A stretch of 64,000 nucleotides of DNA from Liolophura sinensis (GCF_032854445.1 NC_088307.1:3412001-3476000), one strand, 5' to 3'. Positions 33,401-44,644 are shown, counted from the stretch's first letter. The notes: generated by a model from the letters alone, not told the origin. Program-made: numbers and translations.

Positions 33401-36101
33401 CCAAACATGGTGGTTTTTTTTGGGGGTTTTTTTTGCCACACTTAAAACTGACCACAATTGTATAAGCGAAAAAAAAATTAATTGTGACGTTAAGTGAATG
33501 AATGGACTAATGAGTGAATGAATCAATTTATCAACTGATGGACCAATCAATCGATCAATCAATCGAATATGAAATCAAGGTGTTTTCTGTTCCTGATCAT
33601 ACTCGATCTTGTGACTTACTTTCTGTGTTTCTGCCCTGCAAAATGTAGTCTGCCACAGCCCAGAAGGTAAGGATCTTGGCGTAAGGCCGCTTGGAGATGT
33701 CAGCCGCTGCATAGGTCAAGAAGGAGTAGCGCCGGAGCTCATAGTTCTGATTGAATATTATAGACATTTAAATTAATTAGTATAATATCATTTGAGAAAC
33801 ACATTGTGTATGACACAAAGAAAATAAACTGGCATAATATAAAAGACCACAGCATAGAGAGTAAAACCAGGGCGCTGGCGACAGCCTGATAGACGTACAG
33901 CATAGAGAGTAAAACCAGCTCGGTGGCGACAGCCTATAGACTTACAGCATAGAGAGTAAAACCAGCATGGTGGGGACAGCGTGATAGACGTACAGCAGAG
34001 AGAATAAAACCAGGGCGCTGGCGACAGTATGATAGACGTACAGCATAGAGAGTAAAACCAGGGCGGTGGTGACAGTGTGATAGACGTACAGCATAGAGAG
34101 TAAAACCAGGGCGGTGGCGACAGTGTGATAGACGTACTGCATAGGGAGTAAAACCAGGGCGGTGGCGACAGCGTGATAGACGTACAGCATAGAGCGTAAA
34201 ACCAGGGCGGTGGCAACAACGTGATAGACGGGCAGCATAGAGAGTAATACCAGGGCGGTGGCGACAGCGTGATAGTTGGCATATGGTCACGTATTACCGG
34301 TGAAATCTGGCCTCGTGCCAAGTTACGTCTGTCAAGGTTTCTTTTTCGACTGTTTATGTATATGCTTGAAGAGTGGCAACGTATAACCCACTGGCAACAT
34401 CGCTCAAGTAGAATTAGGTAACAGAAATTCAGTGATGTTAGTTGCAATTTAATAGATGTCAAAATGATTTGTTGTCATCACGTTTAATATACAATCACAT
34501 TAAAAGAATGGAAAGGGACAGCTGGACAACAGTACTAATGGTACAGGCTGCAGTATACAATTTTCAAGCAAATCTGGGAGAGGAAATGGTGTTTCTATTA
34601 TTATCAAATGTGATCTCAAGTCTTTTGGTTCATGAAGATAATATTCCATATCTGTATGCGATAGCTGTATCTAAGAGAGCAGAGATCATCCTCTATGCAA
34701 ATTTAGTTGCCAACATTGTAAGAAAAGTCCACAGTCTAGTTTAGAAGTACATCAAAGACTTGTTATTCCTTGTTAGAAGGTGGGTCAGGTCGTTTGAAAG
34801 GTACGTATCGAGAAGAAAATATTCACAAATGATGATCGGGCCAACTCGTTTACAGTATTTAGGTGAAGGGAGATAACCAAGATGCCATATTGCCTATCAA
34901 GTGTATGCTCGCAAAATAAAATAGTTACCTCCCCTCTTTCGAGCACCTCGAAAGGCGGGCAATCGAATTCCCTACAAAACAAAGGTTTTGGCTTGATTTC
35001 TTCTTGGGGTGGCGCACGACTAAGCGGACCTCGCATGCTTCCTATGTATCCCTGAACCATGTTGCTGAGGTATGTCTCAATACTAGTTGCCACATGAGGG
35101 GGTAAGACGTTTGGGGCCTCACCCACGAGCCCAGGGGATCCACTCACAGCGCCCAAAGATCCATTCGTTGGTGAACCCGCAATTCCCGGGGGCACTTCCG
35201 CACCCTCTGGAGGTATACCCGTACCTCCCGGGGGTACACGGCCGGCTCCTAAAGAGCTGCCCATGACTATCGGCATCGCTACCATCATCCCGTCCAATCT
35301 GATGGGCCGCCCGTTGGCATCAAACATGGAGGGGAATCCGGACAGAGGGTTGTTTGATGGTGGTTGCGAGCCAGTGCTGTTATCTGAAGTACCTTGACTT
35401 TTGTTGGTCATGGAGGAATTATCTCTTCCCATCGCGACTGAACCATTTTCTTGTTGTTGTTCTATTGGCACTAATCCACCTGCGTTACCAGGGACTACTT
35501 TTAAAGGTCGGAGGAGGTATGGTAGCACAACCATCTGCCGGCGACGGCCATAATACGGTGTACCAATGCCACCACCTCTGGCAACTCCTCCGTAAGGATT
35601 TCTTGATGCACCCTGGTAAGGAGTGCCCACCCCAGGGGACAAGACTTCAGGGCTCATCAGAGTGCTCTGTCCCTCCGAGGTGCCATTACTATCTTGTCCT
35701 CTAAACATGGGCGATATCATCGAGAACATGTCTTGCATCTGTTCAAACGGTGACGGCATTCCGCCACCAGGCAAGAGACCGCCTCCTGTATCATTTCCAG
35801 CCTGAGTCGAGTTGCTACGCGGTCCCATTCCGAACATGTTGCCGAAATTTCCGAACATGCCGGCTGCACCGGAGCTGCTATCGTTTGAAGAGGGCATGCC
35901 GGGCATCCCCTGAAACACTCCACTAAGCGACTCCGAGATCTTAGCGAACACTGAACTCATGAATTCCGGACTCATGGGGTCCGTCCGTGCACCTTGCCCT
36001 GATCCATCACCGGATGTCCCGTTACCAGGTTGCTCCACGGCTTGCTGGCAGACAGTCAGACCGACACACAGACATACGGCAACCCAACCGACACTCCTCA
36101 T
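29484..36101 (-). CDS. Secreted SOUL/heme-binding-domain protein with low-complexity arms (803 aa, 4 coding exons)
   Basis: Exons 36101-34929, 33746-33620, 32135-31973 and 30432-29484 join in frame (1173+127+163+949 nt = 803 codons plus stop) with intron phases 0, 1 and 2 and canonical GT-AG ends. Residues 1-19 are a signal peptide (MRSVGWVAVCLCVGLTVCQ). Residues 20-370 are Gly/Asn/Ser/Met/Pro-rich. The SOUL domain spans about 371-545: FCREFDCPPFEVLE, NYELRRY, ISKRPYAKILTFWAVADYI, MPFTVPVLTR, FLLPYLRQKQPPLPT, MPAMEVYVRPVFGYLSD, ITAGYDTMFKFRQRYNEVWL. SOUL proteins bind heme/porphyrin weakly; here the domain is extracellular. Residues 672-734 are six 11-residue PPPW-x-x-x-[NK]-[YF] repeats. The usual family length is about 200 residues, so the arms are exceptional. 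ATG 36101 is preferred over 36122, since TTTTCTGTCTCGCAG (an acceptor) lies between them. Confidence 0.85.
30490..30830. repeat. Degenerate GAY/ATGAC simple repeat in a SOUL intron
   Basis: Imprecise trinucleotide-like iterations of 'gatgac', 'aatgac' and 'tatgac', probably a decayed simple repeat. Confidence 0.8.
30940..31832. repeat. 28-bp minisatellite, about 30 copies, in a SOUL intron
   Basis: The unit ATAATGGAGGAAGACACCAT plus CTGATTGC repeats through intron 3 (between exons 3 and 4). Some units are 26 bp, where GGAGG is lost ('tattggaagac'). Repetitive open frames over it are artefacts. Confidence 0.95.
31973..32135 (-). CDS. SOUL gene, coding exon 3
   Basis: Acceptor TTTCTGTTACAG; encodes LRMPFTVPVLTRKTSP through MPAMEVYV; donor AG|GTAAGA, phase 2. 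It corresponds to the family's I-x-MTxPV ... FxxP core. Confidence 0.88.
32200..32340 (-). repeat. Dispersed repeat B fragment
   Basis: Plus-strand markers 'cctaattttgcttaagccat', 'ggtgctaggggcgtg' and 'ttcacatgagcagttagaat' are the reversed middle of repeat B. Confidence 0.75.
32395..32665 (+). repeat. Dispersed repeat B, in a SOUL intron
   Basis: 'attacagcatggggaacaaa', 'agcaacttacaatacccctg', 'cagcactgatgttgattgca'. It lies in opposite orientation to the 32200-32340 copy. Confidence 0.7.
33078..33236. repeat. 34-bp minisatellite, about 4.5 copies
   Basis: 'gtagttcatcatagtgtgtg' plus 'gttcattacaacgc' repeats with moderate divergence. It lies in the intron between SOUL exons 2 and 3. Confidence 0.88.
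33620..33746 (-). CDS. SOUL gene, coding exon 2
   Basis: Acceptor CAATCAG; encodes NYELRRYSFLTYAAADISKR and on to YILQGRNTE; donor A|GTAAGT, phase 1. NYELRRY is the family's YE[VL]R-x-Y signature. Confidence 0.88.
33841..34276 (+). repeat. 48-bp tandem array grown from the head of repeat B, about 9 copies
   Basis: The unit 'tacagcatagagagtaaaac' ... 'cagggcggtggcgacagcgt' repeats every 48 bp. The final unit continues into an ordinary repeat B body (34277-34505), so the array is an internal amplification of that element's 5' end. All minus-strand frames stay open because 48 is a multiple of three. Confidence 0.9.
34277..34505 (+). repeat. Dispersed repeat B body following the 48-bp array
   Basis: 'gttggcatatggtcacgtat', 'ggtgaaatctggcctcgtgc', 'cagtgatgttagttgcaatt' and 'cacgtttaatatacaatcac' occur in the normal order. 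Confidence 0.85.
34929..36101 (-). CDS. SOUL gene, coding exon 1
   Basis: Signal peptide plus about 350 residues of low-complexity sequence, including SSVFAKISESLSGVFQGM, GMFGNFGNMFGMG, a YGRRRQMVVLPYLLRPLKVV basic-hydrophobic stretch and Gly/Pro segments. It then enters the SOUL domain at PKPLFCREFDCPPFEVLERGE. Donor GAG|GTAACT, phase 0. Confidence 0.85.
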
Positions 36102-37304
36102 TTCCTGCGAGACAGAAAACATGCATTGACTGACTGATTGATTGATGGAATTTGTCCTTAATTAATCACACCACTTTGCTGACCAAACCGCTTTCTTCAA
36201 AACTGATTGAATCATTCATTTTCGAAAAGCGGATAAGTGGGAGGGGTACTTCCGAAAACCAGGAAGTACAGAGCTTTGTTATTTGATTTATTTTCGTATT
36301 TATTTATAAAAATTCAATATTTTTTTTATAATATATTCCATGATTCATTCATGTGTCGTGAATGAGGTTTGTAGATCTCGCACACCAGGTATATTCAGGC
36401 TGAGTGAGACCACCGCCCCGCCATTAATGCCAGATAAACTCTATAGCGCAGACCCGTAACCAATCCAATTAAGATCTGGTTTCTCATTAAACTCCACAAC
36501 GCGGCCTACGCTCACTGTGTATTACTACCACAACTGTCATGTTTCAAAAAGATATACTGAACAACTGTAAGGTCGTAGAAGATAGTGTAATATTCTAGAT
36601 TACAGTGTAAAACACCAATTAAATAAATAAAATAAATAATCAGGAACCGGAAAACTTCTGTGTGCATGTCATGCTTTCTCCCTCTTCTGCTCTAACCAAA
36701 GTTCACTCACTTTAGGGGAATGTTGTTAAGGTATTTTTTAAACACGAGATAGCGCGAGGTTTCGGGGGACTACAATTCAAGTGAACATTTGAGAAATGTC
36801 AGATGAATGCTGAGTACAAAATCCCTCGACGTTATAGACGATTAAACAACAACACAATAAAAAGAACACAAAAGTACTCTGACAAACGTTTTCAGTGTAC
36901 TTGATCAACATTATAAAGTGATCTTATTATCAGTTGTGGGATGAACATGTTTAAGTATTAAACATGTTACAATTAAACATTAAGCACGTTTATTATCGGT
37001 TGCAAAGAGGTGTTTAAATTTTAAACACTTGTTTTTTTTCTGTACTCTGAATGTAACAACAGTTTGCACAACATACACAGCACAGCGATAAGCTTTTAGC
37101 TATCTGACAAAACAAACACAACAAAACAAGTATGAACAGTTTAACTGTTTTCACTGTTGTAAATTTTGTTTAGGCAATATTGTAATAATAAAGTAGTAAG
37201 AGACTGTCAAACGACAAAAACGTTTCTCTAGCTGGCGTTAGCATCCAACTTTCAAACCTGCATATAATACATTTAAGTGAACAAACAAGGATAAAATAAC
37301 TCAC

Positions 37305-37400
37305 CTGACAAATCTGAATGTGCATGCAATGACAGGAAAGTTGGACTCGATCACTGCAACCGGTAATGTTAGGCAAATATCATAGCGGAGCGCAGCAGAG
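37305..37400 (-). promoter_or_regulatory. Candidate 5' UTR exon and promoter of the SOUL gene
   Basis: On the minus strand a consensus donor CAG|GTGAGT ends at 37305. Upstream is 'ctttctctctctgctgcg', and further up a CACGTG E-box next to TGACGT (around 37410-37420). This would pair with the acceptor CTGTCTCGCAG at 36105. The transcription start is not identified; this is inference from splice signals only. Confidence 0.35.
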
Positions 37401-38244
37401 AGAGAAAGTACGTCACGTGACACTGCACGTCTGAGATGTTGGCCTACATACATAACCGGCGTGCCTGATACATTTTTTCATAAATCTGTCATAAAATGAT
37501 TTAAATAACTGCCAAGCTATCCACTGATTGGATAAAGGACTCATCTTGTTATGAAACATACAAGTCACGGGACATACATTTACCATGAGTATTGTAGTCG
37601 CATATATAACAATGTATGGAGACCTGCCATAATGTTTAATCATAGACCTAATTCCCTCACGTAGCAGGTTTTTTGTACGTTTTTTCGCTGTTCTCACATG
37701 ACTTTCCACCAGAGACCGGTTTTATGAATTTCTGCAACTTTTTCTTCAATGTACGTTTATTTGTTGACCTATATACGCCTAAACACATGTCACGTTACCT
37801 CCAAAACAATGTCAGTCACAGTTTCTACCTGTTGTCTGCGAACTGAGAGCTTTGAATGAAACATACAGTTTAAAAGCTTTAAACATCAAAGTGGGACCGC
37901 TCATTTCATCTGTCGCTCCTTCAAAGCCCAGAAATGCATCTTTGTAGTATCCTAGTGGCTAGTACCCTGTCACTAATTGACAGTATTAATTGTTTAGGTA
38001 ATGGAAGTTTTGGTGTACACTGTATAATCTTAACAATGAAGGCAACGTCCACAAAACCCCACAAGGCTTCCTACAGACAAATTTAGTACACAGATCTATC
38101 GGCCGATTTAAAGGAATTTTTCTCGTTTTTTTATCGTAAAGCATTACGGTATGAGCCAGTACATGCATCATACGTACTACGAGTTGTTTTTGTGACCTTT
38201 GGCATGATACGATGACCTAAGTCATCCGAGAAAGAACAGGCATT

Positions 38245-38520
38245 AACGACCATTTAGGTGGTTAGCACGCCAGCGCATCGCCATGACATAGGAGCCTCTC
38301 GCCTATGCGGTCGCTCTGAGTTCTTGTCCAGCTCATGCTGGCTTGCTCTTCGGCCGTGCGTGGGAAAATCTGACAACGACCTGTGGATGGTCGTGTGTTT
38401 CCCACGGGTTCTGCCGGGTTTCTTCCTACCATAATGCTGATCGCCGTCGTACAAGAGAAATATTCTTGTGTACGGCCTAAAACACCAGTTAAATAAATGA
38501 ATACATAAATAAATTTAAAA
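38245..38520 (+). mobile_element. SINE-A, near full length
   Basis: Head 'ggtggttagcacgccagcgc', 'tgcggtcgctctgagttctt', body 'gtccagctcatgctggcttg', 'gatggtcgtgtgtttcccac', 'ataatgctgatcgccgtcgt', 'gtgtacggcctaaaacacca' and an AAATAAAT tail. Confidence 0.9.
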
Positions 38521-39227
38521 AATAAATCAATAAATCACTACCGATCAATGGGAGACTTTGACTGACTAAATAAGGATAATGTTAATTATAGTTTTCGTGG
38601 TAAACAAACACGAATGACGGCCTGCACAATAACTTACATATATACTTTTTATTCGGGTGTCTTCATCTACATTTAAAACACTCTTATATTCGTTGAGATA
38701 ATTAAATTAGGGTAGGCTGCATGTTAATAAAGGCACAATTGATTAATTAAACGTTTTTATATTATATGCTTATGATTACTGTGGGGCTTTCAGGAGTTAA
38801 TTCCATCGATTAACTTCAATTAGATAAGGCGTCAGGTCGTCGCTCCCATTAAACTCGCAAAAACTTCTCTGATGGCTTTATTGTCATGCATTCAGATTGC
38901 TAAGTTGCCAATCTAACATTTAATTTTGCGGGAAAACTATTATCATTCGTAATACCTTCGTAAATATTTATGAAAACTTGCGTTTAATTATCAAATGTGG
39001 TTCCTTTTGTGAAACTATAATGGTTTTATTATGTCCCAAGGACCATGAGATTCAATTTTTGTATCCGTTTCCAACTTTGTGGGTATTTTTGTCAACACGG
39101 TTTCCTATGATGTAGTTAACCAGACGTGCTGCTCGTATTCCCCTTCTCCTACATACAGTATAAATTTTAACCGCCTGCGTGTATGAATAAATTTCGTGAA
39201 TCATTTTAATAAATTAAAGTTTAGCAT

Positions 39228-39345
39228 GCTAGCGGAGCACTCGGAGTTTGCCCGGTTTCCTCCCACCATAATGCTGGTCGCCGTCGTATAAAGGAAATAT
39301 TCTTGAGTATGGCGTAAAACCGCAAAAGAAATAATTAAGTAAGAT
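39228..39345 (+). mobile_element. SINE-A 3' half
   Basis: 'tagcggagcactcggagttt', 'gcccggtttcctcccaccat', 'gtcgccgtcgtataaaggaa', 'gagtatggcgtaaaaccgca'. Confidence 0.85.
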
Positions 39346-39587
39346 TTAGAACATTATTCATTGTAAACTTGAAAAGCACGAGCGAAAGCTGCCTAGTTAT
39401 TCAGTACGCAAGTACGCAAAACATTATTGTTAATTGCAATGAGTTTTTGTCGTCTTTAAACCTACTATTTTATTAGAAGTAAGAATGTCTTTGACTCGTG
39501 AGATATTACAAACACTTATTTTCAGCTTTCTATATTTCCATCACATTAATTATAATCCGTAAAAGTTTCAGGTTAGAAACTGAAAGG

Positions 39588-39860
39588 GGCCTCCGTTGCC
39601 GAGGGTGTTAGAACTCTAGCGCGGCGCAATTGCACACCAGTGCGGTCGATGTGAGTTTAAGTCCAGCTCATGCTGGCTTCCTCTCCGGCCGTAAGAGGGA
39701 AGAAGGTCTGACAGTTACCTGTGGATGGTCGTGAGTTTCTCCCGGGCTCTGCCCGGTTTCCTCCCATCATTATGTTGGTCGCCGTCTTATATGAGAAGTA
39801 TTCTTGCTTACGGCGTAAAGCATCAGTCAAATGAACCAATAAATAAATAAATAATGAAAT
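39588..39860 (+). mobile_element. SINE-A, full length
   Basis: 'ggggcctccgttgccgaggg' head, 'gtgcggtcgatgtgagttta', 'ctcatgctggcttcctctcc', 'gtggatggtcgtgagtttct', 'cggtttcctcccatcattat' and 'cttacggcgtaaagcatcag', then a long (AAAT)n tail. Confidence 0.92.
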
Positions 39861-40224
39861 AAATAGGAACTTGATTTGAAAGACGTAATATTATCTATTA
39901 ATGGCTATAGCACTATCAGGAATTTTTTTTTGGTTTTGTTCTGTTTTTTTTGGGTGGGGGTATTTGTTGTTTTTTGATCACTCCATGATGATGTGTTTCA
40001 GGTTGGAGCAATATATTCAGTTACATTTTATGACAGCCGACGGCTCTCTCATGAATTACTCGCCAGCCTGGCTGGTTAATGCGCTTAAAGTTCTGACTAT
40101 TGAGCTCATAGGCTCGAATCTTGCTATCACTAGGGCAAAATGCTTGTCATGTACCTGGCAAAAGTGGGTGGTTTACTCTGAGCACTCGTTTTTTTCACTC
40201 ATAAACAAGAACGCCGTATATTTA

Positions 40225-40400
40225 TTTATACTGATCGATGTTTTGTGCTGTATTCAAGAACATTTCTTTCATACGACGTCGGCCAGCATTACGGTGGAAG
40301 GAAGCCGGGCAGAGCCCGTGGGAAACAAACGACCATCCCCACGTTGCCAACAGACCGTTCCACCTACGGCCGGTGAAGAAGCCAGCATGAGCTGGACTTG
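40225..40400 (-). mobile_element. SINE-A, head-truncated
   Basis: Plus-strand 'gtgctgtattcaagaacatt', 'catacgacgtcggccagcat', 'agagcccgtgggaaacaaac', 'cacctacggccggtgaagaa', 'gccagcatgagctggacttg'. Confidence 0.88.
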
Positions 40401-40644
40401 AACCCCCACATGTACATGTAAATGAAATAAATCCAGTCTTCTATTTATACATGAAAATGATGCATTGCATTTATGTGAAGCTTAAGAGTATCACTGAACT
40501 TACTCACACCTGGGATTAAGATGCGTGCACCTAAATGCCAGCTCAAATACTGCGGCTGTTTATGTGTTTTTGTTACCTGTGTTCACATTCCAGGCGACAT
40601 ATTATTACTAAAATTCCGCAAAAGACTACAACCATGCAAATTTT

Positions 40645-40895
40645 ACTATGTCATATACCGTCGATCCTAATTTTGCTACTATTTATGCATTTACATGAAC
40701 AGTTCGCTACCACTGATGCATTTACATGAACAGTTCGCTACCACTGATGCATTTGCATGAACAGTTAGAATAAAACCCTGACTGAGGTAAACTGACAAGA
40801 GGCTGGATTTCACCGGCTAGGCGCGACCATTTTGCCACCTGTCACACTTTCGTCGCTACTCTGATCTTACTCTCTATGCTGTACGTCTGCAGTTA
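40645..40895 (-). repeat. Dispersed repeat B with a local 42-bp triplication
   Basis: Reversed middle and head: 'cctaattttgctactattta', 'aattgacaagaggctggatt'-like and 'ctctatgctgtacgtctgca'. The piece 'gcatttacatgaacagttcg ctaccactgat' occurs about 2.5 times in tandem at 40686-40765. Confidence 0.75.
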
Positions 40896-40899
40896 TATT

Positions 40900-42340
40900 A
40901 TGTGGCTTCATGTTAAAGGATACAGGTAATAGGAGTTGTAGTTATTGTGGAAACAAAACGGGCTGGGGACATGAAATTTAAAACTTTATTACCAAATACT
41001 CAATGTGCATGTGATCTTGTAATGCCATTGCTATGGCTGTGTCTTTATTCTGGTATAAAATTTACTACGTGTTCACAATTTAAGCTCTATTGTGGTTCAA
41101 AACATGTAATGATGAAAATGTCGCTCTATTCACAAGTGAATCTGTATAAACATGGCACGTATTTCATGTCATTTATTTTATTAAATACTTGTCTATTATC
41201 TCTAGACGACGCTTCCATTCATAGCCAGTGGAATTTTTTTATCTCCCAGCTTTTGCGTTACGGGAATGAATTAATATTGACGACATCTAGAGTGTCATCG
41301 TGCCAATATGTCGCTATAGGCCTATACACGGTCCCCAGAAACAACTAACCGAGCCCTGTGGAAACATGCGTGTATGTGGCAACTTTACACGTCTCGGGTA
41401 TTAACATCTGCTCTTTTATCTCCAAGACTACACATGTTTTACCTTGAACACTACATCCGCACCATCCATAGCTGTGATGAAGTGATCAATCAAATGGTAG
41501 AATACGAGTAAACAATAAGCGATGTTTTGACTTCATTTAATGTTGTTTTTTTTTTTTTTTGCTGTACTCTGTTTAGAGTTTGGAGCATGGAGTTCTATTT
41601 CTCGCATCATGCAGAAGACATCAATTATATTTACTTATGATTTTTCTGTAAACGAAAAGACGAGGTAAGCTTTTATAACGTGAATGTGATTATATGGTAG
41701 TCCGTCAGTGAGTAGAGCTACATCAAGGAACTTTCACTCACATGTCTACCTGACAGCTATAAATACCTCTTTCTAGTTTGATGGATTTACCGTCTGACAT
41801 AGAACATTGGTCGATTGTTCTAAACACATGTCACACGACCTGATCAGTTTATATAAGCTCACCTCGTGAATAGACCCTTTATCTCCGCACCTACACGTAT
41901 ATATATAAACATATAGAACCTAGTCAAAAGATAATTTCATTATATAAGCCCGTTTGCTCAAAATATGACAGAGACTTGAAATTACGCCAGTAAATCTTCA
42001 TTTCATTTTTTGTGCTCACGGTGATTTAAAAATAGTCAGGAGGGCAGTGAAGACAATGACAAGTGATGTCAACCGATAAAAAGAGGTCACGAGGTCGCGA
42101 TGCGTGTATTTCAGTCTAGCTGCGTGTATCCATGTGCAGTCTCCAAAGAGAGGCCAGTCAGTACTGGTAACCATTATATGGCCTTGTATAACCCAGTTGT
42201 CTTCCAGCTTTATACATTTCATCCAGGTAAGAGACTGGGATATATCTGTTGCCATCTGAACTATTTTTAGCGTGATAAAATAAAAGCAGCAGTGTTTCAC
42301 TTATAATGCTACGAGTAAAGTGTTAAAGAGTGATGTTGCT
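40900..42340. other. Anonymous DNA
   Basis: Contains two moderately long open frames (40947-41348 plus, 42016-42300 minus) that I could not support as genes, and a (T)n run near 41547. Otherwise nothing recognised. Confidence 0.5.
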
Positions 42341-42350
42341 TATATTGGTG

Positions 42351-42614
42351 GTGGGTCCTCCGTGGCTCAGTTGGTTAGCGCGCTAGCGCGTAATAATCCA
42401 GAAGTCTCCCACCAATACGGTCGCTGTGAGTTCAAGTCTAGCTCATGCTGGCTTCCTCTCCCGGCATACGTGGGAGGGTCTGTAGCAACCTGCGGATTGT
42501 CGTGGGTTTCCCCCGGGCCTTGCCCGGTTTCCACCCACCGTATTTCTGGCCGCCGTCGTATTAGTGAAATATTCTTGAGTACGGCGTAAAACACCAACCA
42601 AATAAATAAATAAA
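42351..42614 (+). mobile_element. SINE-A, full length with target duplication
   Basis: Head 'ggtcctccgtggctcagttg' (A box TGGCTCAGTTGG) and B-box region 'gtgagttcaagtctagctca', then body and (AAAT)n tail. 'tatattggtgg' before and 'tatattgatgg' after (42341 and 42615) form an 11-bp imperfect target-site duplication. Confidence 0.93.
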
Positions 42615-42824
42615 TATATTGATGGTTTAGTGTTCCGAAAACGATAGGAGCTTTTACAGCTCGCTAAACGCATCAATTCGAAAAGGCAGTCACAATTATA
42701 TTTATTGTTCAATTCACTCTGAGGCCCCTCACAATACTATTTTATTTGTTATAGGTGTGTTGCTGACCATTGACATTTCAGATCCATAAATAACTTAACT
42801 GGCAGCATTGTGGAAAGATTTATT

Positions 42825-42945
42825 TATTATTTATTTATTTGATTGGTGTTTTACGCCGCACTCAGGAATATTTCACTGGACGGCGACCAGCATTACGGTG
42901 GGAGGAAACCGTGCAGAGTCCGGGGGAAACCCACGACCATCCGTT
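42825..42945 (-). mobile_element. SINE-A 3' part
   Basis: 'tttatttgattggtgtttta', 'cgccgcactcaggaatattt', 'ttacggtgggaggaaaccgt', 'gggggaaacccacgaccatc'. Confidence 0.9.
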
Positions 42946-43394
42946 TGTGGAAAAAAGTAAAGAGAAAAAAATGTGAAATTTTAAAGGAAAATAAACTCAA
43001 GTTTAAGTAACCATTCACATACTTATAAATGGATATGAATGATTATGGCTTAACGCCTACACCTCGGCATTATTTCAGCCTGTTAAAAAAACTGCAAATC
43101 ATATCACCATATAGTAGATGTTATTCTTAAGATTTGTTCTCTGTGTGCTAAATAAGAGTCAAACGTCTAAGTTGCACATATAGCATGGGCCCTGCGAACA
43201 ATCTCGATAGCAGGCCTTCTTAATCATGCACACCCTTTTGTATTCTTTTGTAATCATTTGTATAAATGAACACAGTGTATATATGTACCTTATGTATAAT
43301 TTACCTACACTCAAACATAAGATATTAATATCATTATAAAACTATTCTCTACTAAATACTGTTCAAATTTTTAACTGTACTATGGCCCTTAGCA

Positions 43395-43525
43395 AGAACT
43401 TTCCTGGCATGGACTCACCCTGCCACAAGAAGACACAATATACACACACATCTAATGACTCCTCGTCGCCGTATGACTAAAAATTGTTAGGTACAACGTT
43501 AAACTCCAAGCATTCATTGATATAT
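43395..43525 (+). mobile_element. SINE-C-type 3' tail fragment
   Basis: 'tggactcaccctgccacaag' and 'gtacaacgttaaactccaag' with a CATTCATTG end; compare 57770-57850, which has the same end plus (CATA)n. Association with the SINE-C head is inferred from the 44102 copy. Confidence 0.45.
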
Positions 43526-43724
43526 TACCTGGCTGAGCAAGATTTATGGAACCTACCTGAGAAATCAGTTGCTTGCCTGTAATAAATGTGTGAACTCACA
43601 TTAAAAAAGAAAACAAATGAAAGTGTTTCTTGCCACTTTGAATGTTCTCTCGTATGATGTAGTCGCTTTCTTGTATTATTTTGGACAACAATCAAACCGT
43701 TCAACGTTCCCTTTGCATTGTTCA

Positions 43725-43830
43725 ATTAATTTATTAATTTATTTATTGATTTATTGATTTATTCGATTGGTGTTTTACGCCGTATGTTTGACTTATACGA
43801 CGGCGGTCAACATTATGGTAGGAGACTTTC
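43725..43830 (-). mobile_element. SINE-A 3' fragment
   Basis: 'ttattcgattggtgttttac' and 'gacttatacgacggcggtca', then 'cattatggtaggag'. Confidence 0.85.
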
Positions 43831-44021
43831 GGTCTGTTATGTAGCTCGCTTACCACGCAGGTGTTTAAGGACAGTCAAAAGCAATCAGATGGCGATGACC
43901 TGTTCTAAAGTCTAACATGTTTAGGAAAACATTCTTATGTCATTCGGCAATGCAGGAAAATGTCACCGTAATTAATATGTGTAGATTCATTTACTCCTCA
44001 CTGTATATTTATATGTTTATT

Positions 44022-44565
44022 TAGTATAAAAGACTACAGCACGGGGGGTAAAATCAGAACATCGACAACGGTGTGATTGTTTGCAAGTGGTCATGGGTAT
44101 CTGGGGCCGTTTCGGTGGCTTAATGGTTAAAGCGTCCCCCACGAAGTCGGGAGACCAGGAATCAAACCCGGGTAGGCTCATGCCAAAGATTTTAAAAATG
44201 ATGATTGTGACTGCCTCGCTTGTGGGAAAGGTTAGAGCAAGGAAACATGACTGGTTTTCAGTGTAATGTGACAAGAAGACACAATACCCCAAGAATACAT
44301 ACATTCATACGTAACACGTAACCGGCTAAATACGGTCTCTTGTCAGTTTTTCTCAGTCACGATTTTATTTTAGTTGTTAAGAAAATGCTTAAATACTAGC
44401 AACTTATACACCTCTAACACCATAACTTATGTAGAATTGGTAAAAAAAAAATGCGATAATAATAATTGCTATTTATTAGACATCACTGCTGTAGAGTTAA
44501 ACAAAATGTTGTTGCATCTAACAAACAATAACAAACTATGCACGCGAAAAGTGTTTAGGATTATC
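44022..44565 (+). mobile_element. Composite element: SINE-C inside repeat B (copy 1)
   Basis: Repeat B head to 'gcaagtggtcatgggtatct', then a SINE-C-like unit from about 44102 ('cggtggcttaatggttaaag', 'acgaagtcgggagaccagga', 'atcaaacccgggtaggc') to about 44295, then repeat B resumes ('ggtctcttgtcagtttttct') through its 3' block. The same insertion point is used in 44645-44975. Confidence 0.75.
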
Positions 44566-44644
44566 ATGAATTAAGTGAAATTCCCTGTCTATCAAAAGAG
44601 CCTGAGAATTTAATCGCTCAGTATAACCTATACAGAATAGTACA

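Noticed and set aside
33788-34462. 224-residue frame of FTLYAV-type repeats
   Set aside because: It comes from the 48-bp array grown from repeat B; three overlapping frames are all open.
35354-35805. Plus-strand frames opposite SOUL exon 1
   Set aside because: Shadows of the real minus-strand exon, which joins in frame to the SOUL domain.
40947-41348. Plus-strand 133-residue frame
   Set aside because: Average AT-rich composition, no motif, no signal peptide and no splice context; length alone is not enough.
42016-42300. Minus-strand 94-residue frame with a hydrophobic C-terminus
   Set aside because: An acceptor-like AAAAATAG precedes it, but the tract is purine-rich, and I found no partner exon or motif. 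Kept only as a weak possibility.
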